NCBI RefSeq assembly: GCF_022458985.1
Contig: NC_061774.1
Location: 7,926,616 to 7,990,615 of the forward strand
DNA: 64,000 nt
Direction: 5' to 3'
Source: Mugil cephalus
Lineage: Eukaryota > Chordata > Actinopteri > Mugiliformes > Mugilidae
The translations under genes and the position numbers were made by a program. Each line of letters starts with the position of its first letter. The first letter of the stretch is position 1. A model generated the notes under the pieces. It was given only the letters and a program-made list of their open reading frames with translations. It made no database searches and was not told the DNA's origin. Below, piece after piece: positions 1-16,936 of this stretch.

Positions 1-434
1 CCTCTTAAGAAAAGAAGACTCTCCGTTGTCCGTAGATCAGTGTTTTTGAGTGAATGATCCGCACCCTCATAAATTATACTTCAGACTGAAACTCTCATTG
101 GTCGATTCAGCTGACATGCGCTTTGGACACAGGACAGGTGAGTAAGGTTGGCGGAGCAGCAGACTAAACTGTAAACGTGGATTAATACTACGACGCTGTA
201 GATAAGAGTAAATATTTGTCTCAAGTGTTTGCACAATGGGGACCTTAAATCTGGACCTAATATGGTATTGAAGCGGTTGTTTAAAACATTCAAATGATTT
301 CTTTCGTGACAGGAAATGAGTCCGGTATATCCGAAGAAAACTTTCAGTTTTACAGTTTGAAAGATATCTCCGGGGTGTTGTCTGAATAAAAGGAAGTCGC
401 CTTGAACTGAGCGTGCAGAGGAAGCTACACAAGC
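1..434 (+). promoter_or_regulatory. sowahd upstream region and 5' UTR
   Basis: No other gene is visible here. Open frames on the minus strand are short and resemble nothing known. The stretch just before the ATG at 435 should contain the promoter and 5' UTR of sowahd. I see no clear TATA box. Confidence 0.4.
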
Positions 435-1409
435 ATGTACGAGGACAGATCGGATGATGCTGGATCCGAACCAGCTGTCAGCAATGCAGACACCCACGGC
501 CGCAGGGCGTCCAGACAGGGCAGCGTTGTGGAGCGACTCTCGAGGTATGGCATGCAGGTCATGCCCAGTGCTTTCCAGCGTAGGTCGAAGCTACAGAAGC
601 AGCGAGAAGTCACGGACAGCTCCGCGCCGGGAGGATTTCAGAGAGAGTCCTCGGAGAGAGGGTCGCTCACTCCGGCTATGCGTAAAAAATATCTGAAGGA
701 GCTGTTTTTCGGAAACTCCACCGGCGGCTTCAGCAGCGCACTGTCCTCACAAACCCAGAGCGCGTCCTCCGAACCGGACACGGGCTGGGCTTTGTACCCC
801 ATGGAGCACGCGTGGATGCTGACGGCTGTCGAGGGGAACTACGAGACCATATTGGAGTTCATCTCCACGGACCCACACCTGCTAACCAGGAAGGATTTCA
901 TCAGCGGGTACTCTGTCCTCCACTGGCTGGCCAAGAGAGGACAGGACGAGACTCTGATCAAACTTTTGCGACACACAGAAAGTGCGGGCATCCCTGTGAA
1001 CGTGAACCTGCGTGGCAGCGGGGGGTTCACGCCTCTACACGTCGCCTGCATGCACAGCCAGTACATGGTCGTCAAGCTCCTGGTCGGTGCTTTCAGCGCC
1101 AACATCGACGCTATGGATTATAACGGGAAGAGACCCTGGCAGTATCTGAGGGAAGACGCCCCGCTGGAGATGAAGGAGCTGCTGGGGACCTGGGATGACG
1201 AGCACAGCGGCGGATGTGCGCAAAATCTCAACAAGAACGTCAATAACAACTGCGCTAGCGAAACGACCCTGACCGACTCTGATGATGTGGATGGTAGGGG
1301 GACAGAAGAAGTGGACTACTTTAATCAGACCGAGAGAAGGGGCAGCTGGAGATTTGGGTCATTTAGGAAGCTGATGTCCTCTATTCCTTTTTTTGGCAGC
1401 AAAACATGA
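435..1409 (+). CDS. sowahd: Sosondowah ankyrin repeat protein, SOWAHD-like
   Basis: A 324-residue protein from one uninterrupted exon, close to the length of human SOWAHD. The first half is polar and Ser/Arg-rich. A basic KKYLKELFFG segment lies near residues 84-93. Ankyrin-type repeats follow at about 124-153, 158-187 (GYSVLHWLAKRGQ) and 197-229 (GFTPLHVACMHSQ), then an acidic Ser/Asn tail. Ankyrin repeats bind proteins; no catalytic residues are seen, and the cellular role of this family is poorly known. The first ATG of the frame was chosen because the N-terminal segment reads on without a break. The gene converges on rpl39, the neighbour of SOWAHD in human Xq24, which favours SOWAHD over SOWAHA/B/C. 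The family call is firm; the paralogue call rests mainly on synteny and length. Confidence 0.86.
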   Translation: MYEDRSDDAGSEPAVSNADTHGRRASRQGSVVERLSRYGMQVMPSAFQRRSKLQKQREVTDSSAPGGFQRESSERGSLTPAMRKKYLKELFFGNSTGGFSSALSSQTQSASSEPDTGWALYPMEHAWMLTAVEGNYETILEFISTDPHLLTRKDFISGYSVLHWLAKRGQDETLIKLLRHTESAGIPVNVNLRGSGGFTPLHVACMHSQYMVVKLLVGAFSANIDAMDYNGKRPWQYLREDAPLEMKELLGTWDDEHSGGCAQNLNKNVNNNCASETTLTDSDDVDGRGTEEVDYFNQTERRGSWRFGSFRKLMSSIPFFGSKT

Positions 1410-2202
1410 GCGGTTATTACGCAAACCTTCAGATATGTACTTATTTCCGCATTTGGTGGGTCTTGTTGACTTCTTAAGGGTCACTAAGATGTTGCACAAG
1501 GCTGAAGTCATCCTGTTTTACACTGTCAATCTGTTTCCAGTTTAAGTCAAAATCATTTCCCCCCTTTATAGAGCAGTAATGTGCCTTGTTGTTCCTGGAC
1601 AGTGATTTAATTTCTTTAAAATCACCGCTGTAGTATTATTTAGTAAGACTGAGAGATTTGAAAAAAAAACAAACACTTGTTTAAATGTCCATAAACTGAA
1701 AAGGCACTACATACACACAGCTCGCAGTATGAAGAAAAGCCAACACTAAATCAGATCATTTTGCATAGTAAACTGTCACTGAGTGCATTAAAAACAAACC
1801 ATGTCTGTTTCTAGTTTGTCCCCGACTCATTTCTGCTTGTGTCAACTAAAATATTAGTAATTGCTTGCGTGGCAGCCATCCCACCCCACCTCCTATTTTG
1901 AACTCTTTAAGTAAACATTTAAGTCTCTCTTCCTGCTGCTAGATTAGGGTTCATGTGCTGTGCTATATTTGGTCAAAGTAGCAAAGTCAGACCTCAAAAT
2001 CCAACCAAACTAGAAATAAATACAATCTTTCAGAAATCTGTAATTCAGGAGTGTTTGCTTTGTGGTCACAGACAGACACCCCTTTCAGTGTGCTACTGTA
2101 AATGCTTCCCTTTCTGCAGAGCTGTGTCATCACAGTCCCTCCCCATCATGTTTGGGTTTGCCTTAGAAAACTGCTTTTTAAATAAACTGTTCAGTTTGTT
2201 GG

Positions 2203-2208
2203 AATAAA
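2203..2208 (+). terminator. sowahd poly(A) signal
   Basis: AATAAA about 0.8 kb after the sowahd stop. It lies only about 50 bp from the opposing rpl39 signal, so the two genes are tail to tail. The 3' UTR from 1410 to here is AT-rich and shows nothing else. Confidence 0.6.
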
Positions 2209-2255
2209 AAACAATTAAGAGCGCACTGCAGCATATCACGTTCGATCACAGATCT

Positions 2256-2261
2256 TTTATT
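2256..2261 (-). terminator. rpl39 poly(A) signal
   Basis: AATAAA on the minus strand (TTTATT on plus), about 145 bp downstream of the rpl39 stop. This is a short 3' UTR, as expected for a ribosomal protein gene. Confidence 0.7.
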
Positions 2262-2403
2262 GTCAAACATGAGCATAACCAGAGTATCTGTACAAAACGA
2301 CTGCTGCTCCAGATAACATGGCTCCCTCCTCACTCTCCCCAGCAGCTGGAGGTCTTGGCAGATGTTGAGGCGGAGGGATGCTGGGATCCACAGATCCTCA
2401 TGT

Positions 2404-4855
<2,452 letters not shown>

Positions 4856-4945
4856 TTTGTCCACAGTCCTTTCCCGACTATGGCGGTGGTCGAAGAGAGA
4901 GAAGGAAGTGACGTAGCAGCTTTTAACCAATCATCGTCCATGGAA
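4856..4945 (-). promoter_or_regulatory. rpl39 promoter and 5' TOP-like leader
   Basis: In minus orientation this shows an inverted CCAAT box (GATTGG), a CRE-like TACGTCAC, and then a pyrimidine run (CTTCCTTCTCTCTCTTC) before the ATG. Such a run at the cap site is the 5' TOP signature of ribosomal-protein mRNAs, which couples translation to growth signals. The cap site itself is inferred. Confidence 0.55.
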
Positions 4946-6386
4946 CAAGTTCCCCGCTCTACTAACAGCGACACCAAGTGGTCAGTTGTTGAATACACGT
5001 ACTAGACTAGAGCAAGACTATCTTAGACCTTTAAAACATGTCATTTGTTATTTTGAAAGCAAACTCTTAAAAATTATCCCGAGACAGAAAAATCCACAGC
5101 ACGTACAACAATACAGTGAAGTGTCATCCAGGTCATAGTATTTCAAAAAACGTTTTAAAAACTGCAACTGTACTTGTAGAGTTCCCTGAAGATGATCAGC
5201 TTCTTTATTTGTGAAGGACTGTTGTTGGAGTTGAGGTTCTAATTTATGATAATTTATAATTTATGTAAAAACCAACCACATTAACGTGGAGGTATCGTTG
5301 TACTTGTACAGTATTTCGGGAGACAAAACCTGAACCTTTAATAACACAATTTGCTTCACGCAATATTTTCCTTTTAAACGGGCCTGTTCAGTCGATTTTA
5401 CACAGCTGTTGTCCTCTTACCTGCTTCCATCAAAGTATTCCCACAACCCCAGACATTATTGACCCAGTTCACCATGATAACTTTTCACTTTCAAAGCTTT
5501 TTTTGTGTCAGAATGAAGTGGAACCCTTTTTCCGATGGACCCAGAGAAAAGCTGTGTTGACATTCACCTTCTGAGCTCCACTGTACAGGTCAATTACATT
5601 ATTATGTATAATTATACACAGCTCCTCCAGTGTGATTCGATGGAATTTGACCTACTGGAGCCTAAAGTCTGAGCATCTTCCTAACATTTTAATTTTGTTT
5701 CAGTCCGAAAAAAAAAAGGCTGGTGAAAATCTTGATCTAAACTGTGAAAGTATGGTGATACATATTGTAGGATTCTATTTAATGTTCAATAGGATGAAAT
5801 TCTCTTTTCCTAAATATTATTATACATCTCATATATGACAAATATATAAGTAAACAAAGCTAATACCCAAATGAGAAGTTCAAACTAGATATGAGTATAA
5901 GTTATGTCCGTGTTATGCAAAACATCTCCACATCTTCCTATCTCTCAAAAAAGCCTACACATCAGTTTTCTTGTACAAATAGTTTCTCAATTTTTTATTT
6001 TTTATAAATAACTTTTTGTAGGGCAACACCATTATTGATTCAACTTTTAAAATATGCATTACTCTTCTTTTGTTTTGCCAACATTTCCTGCAAGGCCTCT
6101 TAAATCTGCGGCCTATATGTCTCTTCATGCAGTGAACCCCTTTCTTATTTCATTTCTCTATTGTCACATCTATACAATACTTAAACCTTTAGGCAAATGC
6201 AATTACATGTGTTTGTAACGGGCAGAACAAAGACTGCATGATCTGAATTTTCAGCATTATTTCAGGTATATTTTTGTCATTTTTATACCGTTTGCACTGG
6301 GCTATTACACTAGATTCAACAATGTCAAAAACTATTAACAGCACATCACGACACAGAGACAGGTATGTAGACTTTAATGAAGATCA
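4946..6386. other. Intergenic, rpl39 to upf3b
   Basis: AT-rich sequence with only short chance frames. I see no gene, tRNA or clear mobile element between the rpl39 promoter and the end of the upf3b 3' UTR. Confidence 0.5.
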
Positions 6387-6392
6387 TTTATT
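6387..6392 (-). terminator. Possible upf3b poly(A) signal
   Basis: AATAAA on the minus strand about 0.8 kb after the upf3b stop, followed by a GT-rich stretch in that orientation. Other signals may be used. Confidence 0.4.
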
Positions 6393-7200
6393 TCCAATCA
6401 AAAAGTGTCTGTAATATGTTAGCGTCACCATCAGTGATATGATTCCATGCTGTTTTCAGGTTAATGCATCACAGATGAATGTTTAAGAAGAGTCTCAGAT
6501 TACAAAAAGGGGGAAGGCCACAGGTTGATCACTGATTATTTGACTGTGTCTGCATGCAGGCGTCGCTTTCACATGGCAGTTAGTCAGAAATGGCTATTTC
6601 TCCATCACTGTATGAATGAATGAATAAAAAAATTAAAAAAAAAAAACACACACACACAACCTTAGACAATGTACAGATGATAACCTTTAGATACAGTTCA
6701 AGTCTGTTTCAGAACAACACACCATGAACGGTTCAAATTGTCAAACTGAAACTGGTGTCATGAATCATGTTTAAAGACCCTTTGGAAACATATTGTTACA
6801 TAGAGTTTGGCAATGTAGACATATTGAGTGACACCTGTAGGTTTTTTGTGATTTAGATGAACAAGCTGATGTATCTAACATTTTTTTTATCAGAGAACTG
6901 AAGTAAGGTCACTTTGAGTTCACGTGGTCCAAGAAAGCTTTGGCTTCACTTAATGTCCCCTACGGCCAAACTCTTCCCAAAGGTTGCTGTAACCTCTGCT
7001 AACAAATCAAACTAAAGAGGATCACATATTCAGGCACTAAGAGGCCCCACAACCGCACCTCTGCCTCTGAGACAGGGAGACCCAGATGCAGCCCTGCTTG
7101 AACTGTGTGGGGCCCCTGAGACGCCACGTTGCTGCTCTGAGCCTCACGGGCCTGTCTCCTCTCTCCTCAGCCAACTTAAAATGCCACAGGTGGGAGCTGC

Positions 7201-9731
7201 TCAGTCGTCTCCTCTCTCGGACACTTTCTTGGTCTCGGTATCAGCCTTCCTGTCAGCAGAGCCGGATTCAGCTCCTCCTCCCGTAGGTCGATTGCGGCTC
7301 CTGGCCCCTGGCTGGTACAGCTGAATATCAGGCCGGTCCTGATGTACAGAAACAAGTCTCTTTGAAGCACTTAAACACAACTGTTAGAAATAACTTGGAG
7401 ATCTGAGACTCAAGAGTGATTACCTTATTTCGTAGCCGCTCTCTTTTACTACTCTCATCCTTCTTGTTGTCCTTTGAAGGTTTCTCTGGCCTCTCAGAGC
7501 GAGTGGAGTCGGCCATGTTCTCACCCTTCCTCTTCTCCATGGCCTTTTCTTTTCTAACCTCGTCCACGCGCTTCCTGCAGGAGTTCTCTCCATCCTGCCG
7601 TTCCCTCCTCCGACGTCGATCTTCGTCCTGACGCCTGAGGCGCTCCTTCTCTTTCTGCCGCCGCTCCTTCTCCCGCTCTCGTTCGCGGTCTCGATCTGGA
7701 TCGCGCTCCCTGAACTCCTTCCTCCCGTCTTCGTCCCCTCTGCATTCAAAGAACAGCTGATGTTTCAGTATCCCGTTCAAAATGACCGGTGTGACCGCAA
7801 AGACACAACCGGAGCAACTCACTTCCTTCCTCGATCCTCCTTGTTTTCAATGTTGTGACGCCTCTTGTGATCAGCGCCCCCCATGGATCTGTCCTCTTTA
7901 TTTGGCTTCTCTGGTTTCTTGGGCTTTTCTTTGGGCTTCTCGGAATCAGCTTCCTCACTTCTGTCTGGCTTCTTCAGGAGCTGCACAGTTTAAAATTAAA
8001 AACAAAATTACAATGAAATACTGGAAATTGAACACAGATTTAAATTTCCCTCCTCGGCTGCAGCACACACCTTAATTTTTGGCTCTTCTTTAACTTGGTC
8101 TTTGTCTTTCTCCAGCGGTTTCTCGAGTCTTTTCATCTTCTCTGCCTCTTTGCGTTTCCTCCTCTCCTCCTCCCTCCACTTGCGACGCTCCTCATCACGC
8201 AGACGCTTGCGCTCAAGTTCCCTCCTTCTCCTCTCCTCTTTCTTCTCCTCTCTAATTCTCTGCAGAGTTTTAAAACAGGGTGTGTGAGACGGGCAACTTA
8301 ACATAAACTCTTAAAATGTCACAACGCTGCCACAGAATATGTTTACCTGTTTATTCTTCAGGAAGTCCAGGAGAGGAGTTGTTTTTTTAGCTTAAAGTAA
8401 GAAGAAGAAGGTATAAGTTATGCCTCCTGCTGTGTCTGTTTGAAAATATAAACTGTGAGGTTTGACTTGTACTTTTTCATTTAAGGCACCGTTAACATAC
8501 CTACAAGTTCCTTCGATTTTAATTCAATTTCTTCCAACAGAGTCTCAGGTGTTGAGGTCAGCTTCTCTTCATCTCCGTTGTAATGCTCCAGGAACTTCTT
8601 GTAATCAGGATCTTTTAAAAAAAAAATAAAAAATCATCATCAGTTGTCTTTGAATAGCAACAAACTAACTACACAAAATAGTACTGTCATCATAGCATAT
8701 TTAAGTAGTTAATTGCACAGTCGACCTGATTTAAAAATCCTACAAAACTTAACCACCATCAAGTGGTTCAGTGTAACTCCATACATCTCAACCTCTTTAC
8801 CTTCGGTAATTGTTCCACATTTTGCATCCTTTTTCTTAGTTCTTTTCTTGGAAGTTTTTTGAAAGGGTGCAAACTCCACGATGGCAGGATACTCCTGACC
8901 TGTTTGGAGACAATTCGCAGAGAAGCATGAGGCATCACTTAATGTAATCCTGAGGTCACTTTAAAACTAGTTACATTTGTTTCGTACCTCTGCTGTCAAT
9001 GAATACATATCCATCAAATCGATCTCTGAAGAGGACGATATCCTCTTGATTTTTGAAATTGATGTAAGCCCTTGCAAAAAGGTGAGGGTAGAGGCTGAAA
9101 GGACAAAAGACTCACAATTAGATAAAACTGTTTGAGGAAGGTTTTGCATAATCTTAATGATAACACTTATTTATAAAACTCACCTGGTGTCGTTGGAGAA
9201 AAACTCCAGGTAGTCCACCTCTGGGAGAGGCTGCAGCTGCTCCTCCAACTCCTCTTTGGTCAGACTTGGTGGCAATCGTCTGATCACAATCTAGAAGAAT
9301 ATGGTTCACAGTTCAGAGCAAACACACTGATAAAAGAAAGTAAAACACACATATATATGTGTGTGTGTGTGTGTGCGTGTGAATTCTGACAAAAAGGCAA
9401 AAGGAAAGCTAATATTACTTGAAGTTGTGTTCAGTCAAGTAAAAGTCTGAAAGTCTGTCTACAGTCAATTTTAACTTAGTATATAATGTACAAAGTAGAC
9501 TACGCCGGTCACATTTCACAAAATACACATACACGAATACATGCTGCTGTTTTTTTTAACTATTAATATCCATGACGGACGGTTTTACCAACATCAGCTA
9601 ACATGGCTAGCAAGTTTTACCTTTGTCATGGCCTCCTTCTTTTCCTTTAACTTCTCCGTTTTTTCTCCGTCTTCACATCTTATCTCCACTTTCTTCTCCT
9701 TCGGTCGAGTGTTCTCTTTGTCTTCTTTCAT
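7201..9731 (-). CDS. upf3b: UPF3B regulator of nonsense-mediated mRNA decay
   Basis: Ten exons (minus): 9621-9731, 9184-9290, 8988-9094, 8801-8899, 8501-8611, 8347-8390, 8071-8259, 7823-7980, 7424-7739, 7201-7338. They join in phase to 459 residues, near human UPF3B. The RNP-type fold that binds UPF2 covers about residues 37-135 (KIVIRRLPPSLTKEEL, then YINFKNQEDIVLFRDRFDGYVF). A long Lys/Glu/Arg-rich helical region follows. The last exon carries the exon-junction-complex-binding motif RPDIQLYQPGARSR at about 416-429. UPF3B bridges the exon junction complex and UPF2/UPF1 in nonsense-mediated decay and shuttles between nucleus and cytoplasm. Synteny with rpl39 and ndufa1 points to UPF3B rather than UPF3A. 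The long frames seen in other phases across the charged exons are shadows. Confidence 0.94.
9347..9382. repeat. (CA/TA/TG)n microsatellite in upf3b intron 1
   Basis: Short run of CA, then TA, then TG dinucleotides; self-complementary, so it could fold as a hairpin. Confidence 0.8.
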
Positions 9732-10736
9732 GGTTGAAGTTACTTTGCGCTGCGGTCTAATCTCATCTCATCCAGAGCACTTGTTTACTTTTTTTAGCAA
9801 GTTAGCCAGCAGCTAGCAGCTAACGAGCCCACCGAACTTCCTCTCTGACGGTTGGGCCTGTAGTTCATTGTTAGTGCGGCAGGGGGCGATGAAGATGAAG
9901 TACCCGCAAAATGTATTTTTATTTTATTTTATTTTATTTTATTTTATTTTATTTTATTTTATTTTATTTTATTTTATTTTATTTTATTTTATTAATATTT
10001 TACTAATAGCTCTAGGTGTATTAACTTGAATGTTTAGTGTTCGTTTATTTGAGCAATCAAAAATTAACATTAAAATAAAACGAACTTCCGGTTTTCCACT
10101 ACCATTCAAAATAAAAAGCTCTTGTTCAAACCTCCTGGTCTGAGGATATAGTCAATGAATCTGAGACTGATTTGTAGATTTTGCAGTTAATTTGTATTTA
10201 TATTGATGGAACGTTTCAAACTTTATTATGGATTTGCTCCATCTCCTTTCATGAGTATAAATGTGTTTTCTTCATTTTTTCCTTCATTTTATATTTGATA
10301 TAGTTTATATTTTCAAGTTGTTAATATACATTCTTCTCTTGAGTGAATATGCAAAAAAAAAAAAATGTCAAGAGGAACAGTGACAGAAAACTACTTGGTG
10401 ATGTTCCGTGTCAGGTCCGTCATGTTTTAAACACAGTTTCTCTAAATGTTGTTTGTACTATCTAACAGGCATTCCTTTGTATCACATCGTAAATAAAACT
10501 TGCCTCTTAAAATTTGTCTTACTTAATAATCTTGCTTATCTTTTATTGCGGTGCCTTAACCTTTGACGCTTTTAATCTGAATACACCTAAAAGGAAATCG
10601 TTATTCTGGTTCCGGTTCGTGGGACGTAGGTCGGGGGGAGGACGGTCGACATTTTGTTAGCACAGTAGCAAACAGAAGTGGTCTAAGGTCAATTCTGTAT
10701 GTGCTCCTTTTGGTCTGGGAGCTAAACCTTTTAATC
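9732..10736. promoter_or_regulatory. Divergent upf3b/ndufa1 intergenic region
   Basis: The two genes diverge from this 1-kb interval. It holds each promoter, a CTCF-like GCGGCAGGGGGCGATG at 9875-9890 beside the upf3b leader, and a long TTTTA microsatellite. RNF113A, which lies here in humans, is absent. Confidence 0.5.
9915..9993. repeat. (TTTTA)n pentanucleotide microsatellite
   Basis: About 15 nearly perfect copies of a 5-bp unit between upf3b and ndufa1; expected to vary in length between individuals. Confidence 0.95.
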
Positions 10737-12034
10737 ATGTGGTATGAAATTATCCCGGGCGTCGCGGTAATGACCGTGGCCTTGATTATTCCCGGAATCA
10801 CAACAACTTATATCCAGAGATACTGCAACGGAGGGAAGGTGAGAGCGACGCTGCTTGCTAATGTGGCTCTAAGCAGGCTAACAAGTTGTCAGTGTTTTTA
10901 TGTTATGAACCACTTGATTACAGCCTTTTTTTTCTCCTGCAGGAGAAGAGAATCGCTCGGAACCAGTGGCAGTGGTATCTGATGGAGAGAGACAAACGAC
11001 TGTCGGGGACAGGGAAGTACTTTGACTCCAAGGTGAATCTCCTGCGTGTGTCAATAATAATAAAACTCCTTGCAAGATAATCACTTTTCGCCACACATTC
11101 TGTTATTGTAATTATGTGCAAGGTGATTAAAATATCTTCTTATATGTTTCCCCCTAACCCGTGTAGTATAATACAAACTGACCAACACAGAGACATTTCA
11201 GCATCATTACCTGTTTGTGTACACGTAGCTTTGTAGTTGGATCTTTCCTCAGTTGGATCTGGACTTTAAGGTCACTAAAATAAATTAACTTCTCAATCCA
11301 GCTGTACAACTACTCACCTTTGTGTAACTGATAACTCCATCTCTATTGTGTAAGTTTACTTCTATTTCTTTTAGATTTGTACATATGCAAATATTGTATT
11401 TTTGCTTATACAATTCTATTTATTTTATTATTATTATCGCTATGATCATAGATTGTGTGTATGTATATACACATATAGTTGTTTTTTTTTTTGCTTTCAA
11501 CTATCTTTTTTTTATGTGCAGCTGAGTTACTGTCTGTGGCCAAAAAGTTTATTGAAGTCTACTACAGATAACATTCGAACATTAGGGATTGCAGAAAGTT
11601 TCTGTCTTGTTTAGTCTTATTACAGGTCACAATCAAGACTCACAATACAATATTACAAGGATACTTACTCCTGATACTGCAGTGTTTCCTGCACTGTTGC
11701 TGCAAGTCTTTCACTTATCTGACATTCCTTGCAAACAATAAGCCCTTATAGTCATTTTTGTTTTTATTTCCTCATCACTGGTACTTTGTTGCTTGTACTT
11801 TTCATGGTGGAATCTCTTATCGTTGCTGCTGCTGTTCCTGTACATAATGATTAAAGACCCTTGAACCCCACATGAACTGAAATCCATGGGCAGCCTTGAT
11901 CTAAGAACGAATAATGTCCCAGAAACCGTCTTCTAATGTATGAAGATGATGACTATGTTATTGACTGACTGGAGTTATGACCATCTTTTTTTGTTGTTTT
12001 TTTTTCTCACCAGGGACTTGAGAACATCCACTGA
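10737..12034 (+). CDS. ndufa1: NADH:ubiquinone oxidoreductase subunit A1 (complex I, MWFE)
   Basis: Three exons: 10737-10838, 10943-11032 and 12014-12034, giving 70 residues, exactly the human length. The protein starts [20 protein letters not shown], a single N-terminal membrane anchor (about residues 4-24). A soluble tail with [17 protein letters not shown] and a final GLENIH follows. NDUFA1 is an accessory subunit of the membrane arm of mitochondrial complex I, needed for its assembly. The introns are GT-AG and in phase. The start follows the family N-terminus. The last exon is only 21 coding nucleotides. Confidence 0.97.
11500..11550 (+). repeat. LINE 3'-tail-like fragment in ndufa1 intron 2
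   Basis: TTTATGTGCAGCTGAG followed by TTACTGT also occurs, with one change, near 50255-50278. This suggests a shared repeat family, probably the 3' end of a CR1/Rex1-like LINE. It is too short for a firm family call. Confidence 0.4.
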
Positions 12035-12725
12035 TGGCGAGGAATATGGAGACTCTGAGGAGAAGACAGTTCTTTGTTGTACATTAAAAAAAATCTATAT
12101 ATATGTTTCACATTTAGTTTGTTTTTTTCAGTCTTTCAAAGCAGTTTTATCTGCCATCAATTAAACTGTTCCACATGGGAAAATTCAGACTTTTTTATTG
12201 TTGATTTCTGCCAACAACACATGGAAGAGATGAGTTTTATATAATTATTATATTCCTGCCTTTACTGTGATAACAGTATGTACTGTTGGATCAGGAAATG
12301 TTTTCACGTAGCTGTTCAAAAAAGCAGAAGGAGAGCGCATACCAGCGTTAGTGAGATTCTGACAACCAGAACAAAATGGTAAAACAAAAGAAAGTGGAGT
12401 CGCACACCCATACCCCAGAAAATGGAAAGGATTATTTTAATGAAGAAATTGCCGGCATGACTGATGTTTTGAACCAGAGGTCCTCTTAAGGTCTTTTTTC
12501 ATATAGCTGTTCAACATCTGAAATGTTATCCAGGTTCCTTAACCTGCATCACAACTGATAAAACTGCCCCGAGCTAGCTGCCACATTTCAGTGAAGTCAA
12601 AAGAGTCAAAAGTGTCGATAATCAAAAATGGCAACAGTTGCTGCCCCCAACATGAAGATTTTCTGCTTTTTAGATTTCTGTAAATTTACTGTTTTTTAGT
12701 AAAAATAACACCCGATATCTTATTG

Positions 12726-13916
12726 TTTTTGCATGTTTGGCACACTTAAAATTTTCAGACCATCAAACTAATTTAAATATAAGATAACGATAATATAAGT
12801 AAACGCAAAACGCAGTTTAAATTAAGGTTTTTATTATGAAGGGAGAAAAAATCTGAACCTACGTGGTCCTGTGTGAAAAAGTGTTTGCCCCCCTCCCCTG
12901 TTAAAACATAACCGGAGTTCAGTTTCTCTAATCACAGCCAGCCCTGATTACTGCCACACCTGTTCTCAGTCAATAAATCACTTTAATAGTACCTGGCTGA
13001 GATCTATGATTCTGGAGAAGGCTATGAAGTCATTTCTAAAGCCTTAGGACTCCAGTGAACCACAGTGAGAGCCATTATCTACTAAGACCTCACTTGCCCC
13101 AGTTAAGGTCCGTGTTCATGACTCCACCATCAGAAAGAGATGGGGCTGAAATGGCCTCATGGAAGAGTTCAAGACCAAAACAACTGCTGAGCAAAAAGAA
13201 CATAAAGCCTTGTATCAGTTTTGCCAGAAAACACCTTGATGATCCCTAAGACTTCTGGGAAAATACTCTTTGGACTGAAAAGTTGAACTTCTTGAAAGGT
13301 GTGTGTCCCATTACATCTGAAATAAAGTGACACCACATTTCAAGAAAACATCGTCCCAACAGTAAACTATGGTGGTGGTACTGTGATTGTCTGGGGCTGT
13401 TTTGCTGCTTCAGGACCTGGAAGACTTACTGTGATAAAAGGAACCATGAATTCTGCTTCTACCAAAAAATCATGAAGGAGAATGTCCGGCCATCTGTTCA
13501 TGACCTCAAGCTGAAGTGAACTTGTGTTCTGCAGCAGGATAATGATCAAAAACACACCAGCAAGTCCACCTCTGAATGGCTGAAGAAAAACTAAATGAAG
13601 ACTTTGGAGAGGCCTAGTCAAAGTCCTGACCTGGATCATATTGAGATGCTGTGGAATGACCTTAAAAAGGTGGTTCACATGGGAAAATGTGGCTAATTAC
13701 AACAATTCTGCAAAGATGAGTCGGCCAAAATTCCTCCACAGCTGGAAAAGACTTACTGCAAGTTATCAGAAACGCCTCACTGCAGTTGTTGCTTTTTTCC
13801 CTTTATAATGAAAACCTCCATTTAATAACCTTTCATCACATCTGAAACATTTAAGTGTGACAAACATGCAAAAATGAGAAATCAGGAAGGAGCCAACACC
13901 TTTTCACACTACTGTA
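12726..13916 (+). mobile_element. Degenerate Tc1/mariner transposon
   Basis: The sequence between ndufa1 and nkap holds a dead Tc1 transposase reading on plus. Signatures are a HDSTIRKRWG-like helix-turn-helix piece near 13120, VWGCFAASGPGRL near 13390, the second catalytic Asp in QQDNDQKHTS near 13540, and the catalytic Glu in SQSPDLDHIEMLWNDL near 13620. The frame is broken by in-frame stops and shifts. Terminal inverted repeats remain: left GCATGTTTGGCACACTTAAA near 12731, and right its complement with small changes near 13850-13870. Inner repeat parts near 12825 and 13800 also match. The right end (ACTGTA) is typical; the left outer edge is unclear. It cannot move on its own. Confidence 0.85.
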
Positions 13917-14123
13917 TAATATATATTTACAGAAGAGATATCTAGATAAACTTTCAATGTTTCCACAAACATTCGCCTCATACATTTTTTTTGTGACTCC
14001 ATAGACTATGGAGAAATAGAAATATTTGTGAGCCAATGCTTTGTTTTTGTGGTAGAACTCCACACATCAGGTCACAAGTACAGACAAGAGTATTAAAATG
14101 ACACATGAGCTTGATAATCAAAA

Positions 14124-14129
14124 TTTATT
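14124..14129 (-). terminator. Possible nkap poly(A) signal
   Basis: AATAAA on the minus strand about 210 bp after the nkap stop. Confidence 0.5.
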
Positions 14130-14338
14130 TACCATTCTGATCACGACTATAAGCAGAAATTTACAGGAGAAAATAAAAAAAAAAATGAACTGGAAGCATT
14201 TCTACACATTTAACGTCCCTCTCCACTGTACATTCCTCAGAAGATGAACGTGTTTGTCCTTACAGAAATAAAGATTTACACAGGACAACTTGACACACAG
14301 AGTAAATTTGTGTGAGAAAACTCTGGAAAACTTGACGT

Positions 14339-16936
<2,598 letters not shown>

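Noticed and set aside
7416-8301. Several plus-strand frames and alternative minus frames across 7.4-8.3 kb
   Set aside because: They are shadows of the Arg/Glu/Lys-rich upf3b exons; only the phase joined by GT-AG introns matches UPF3B.
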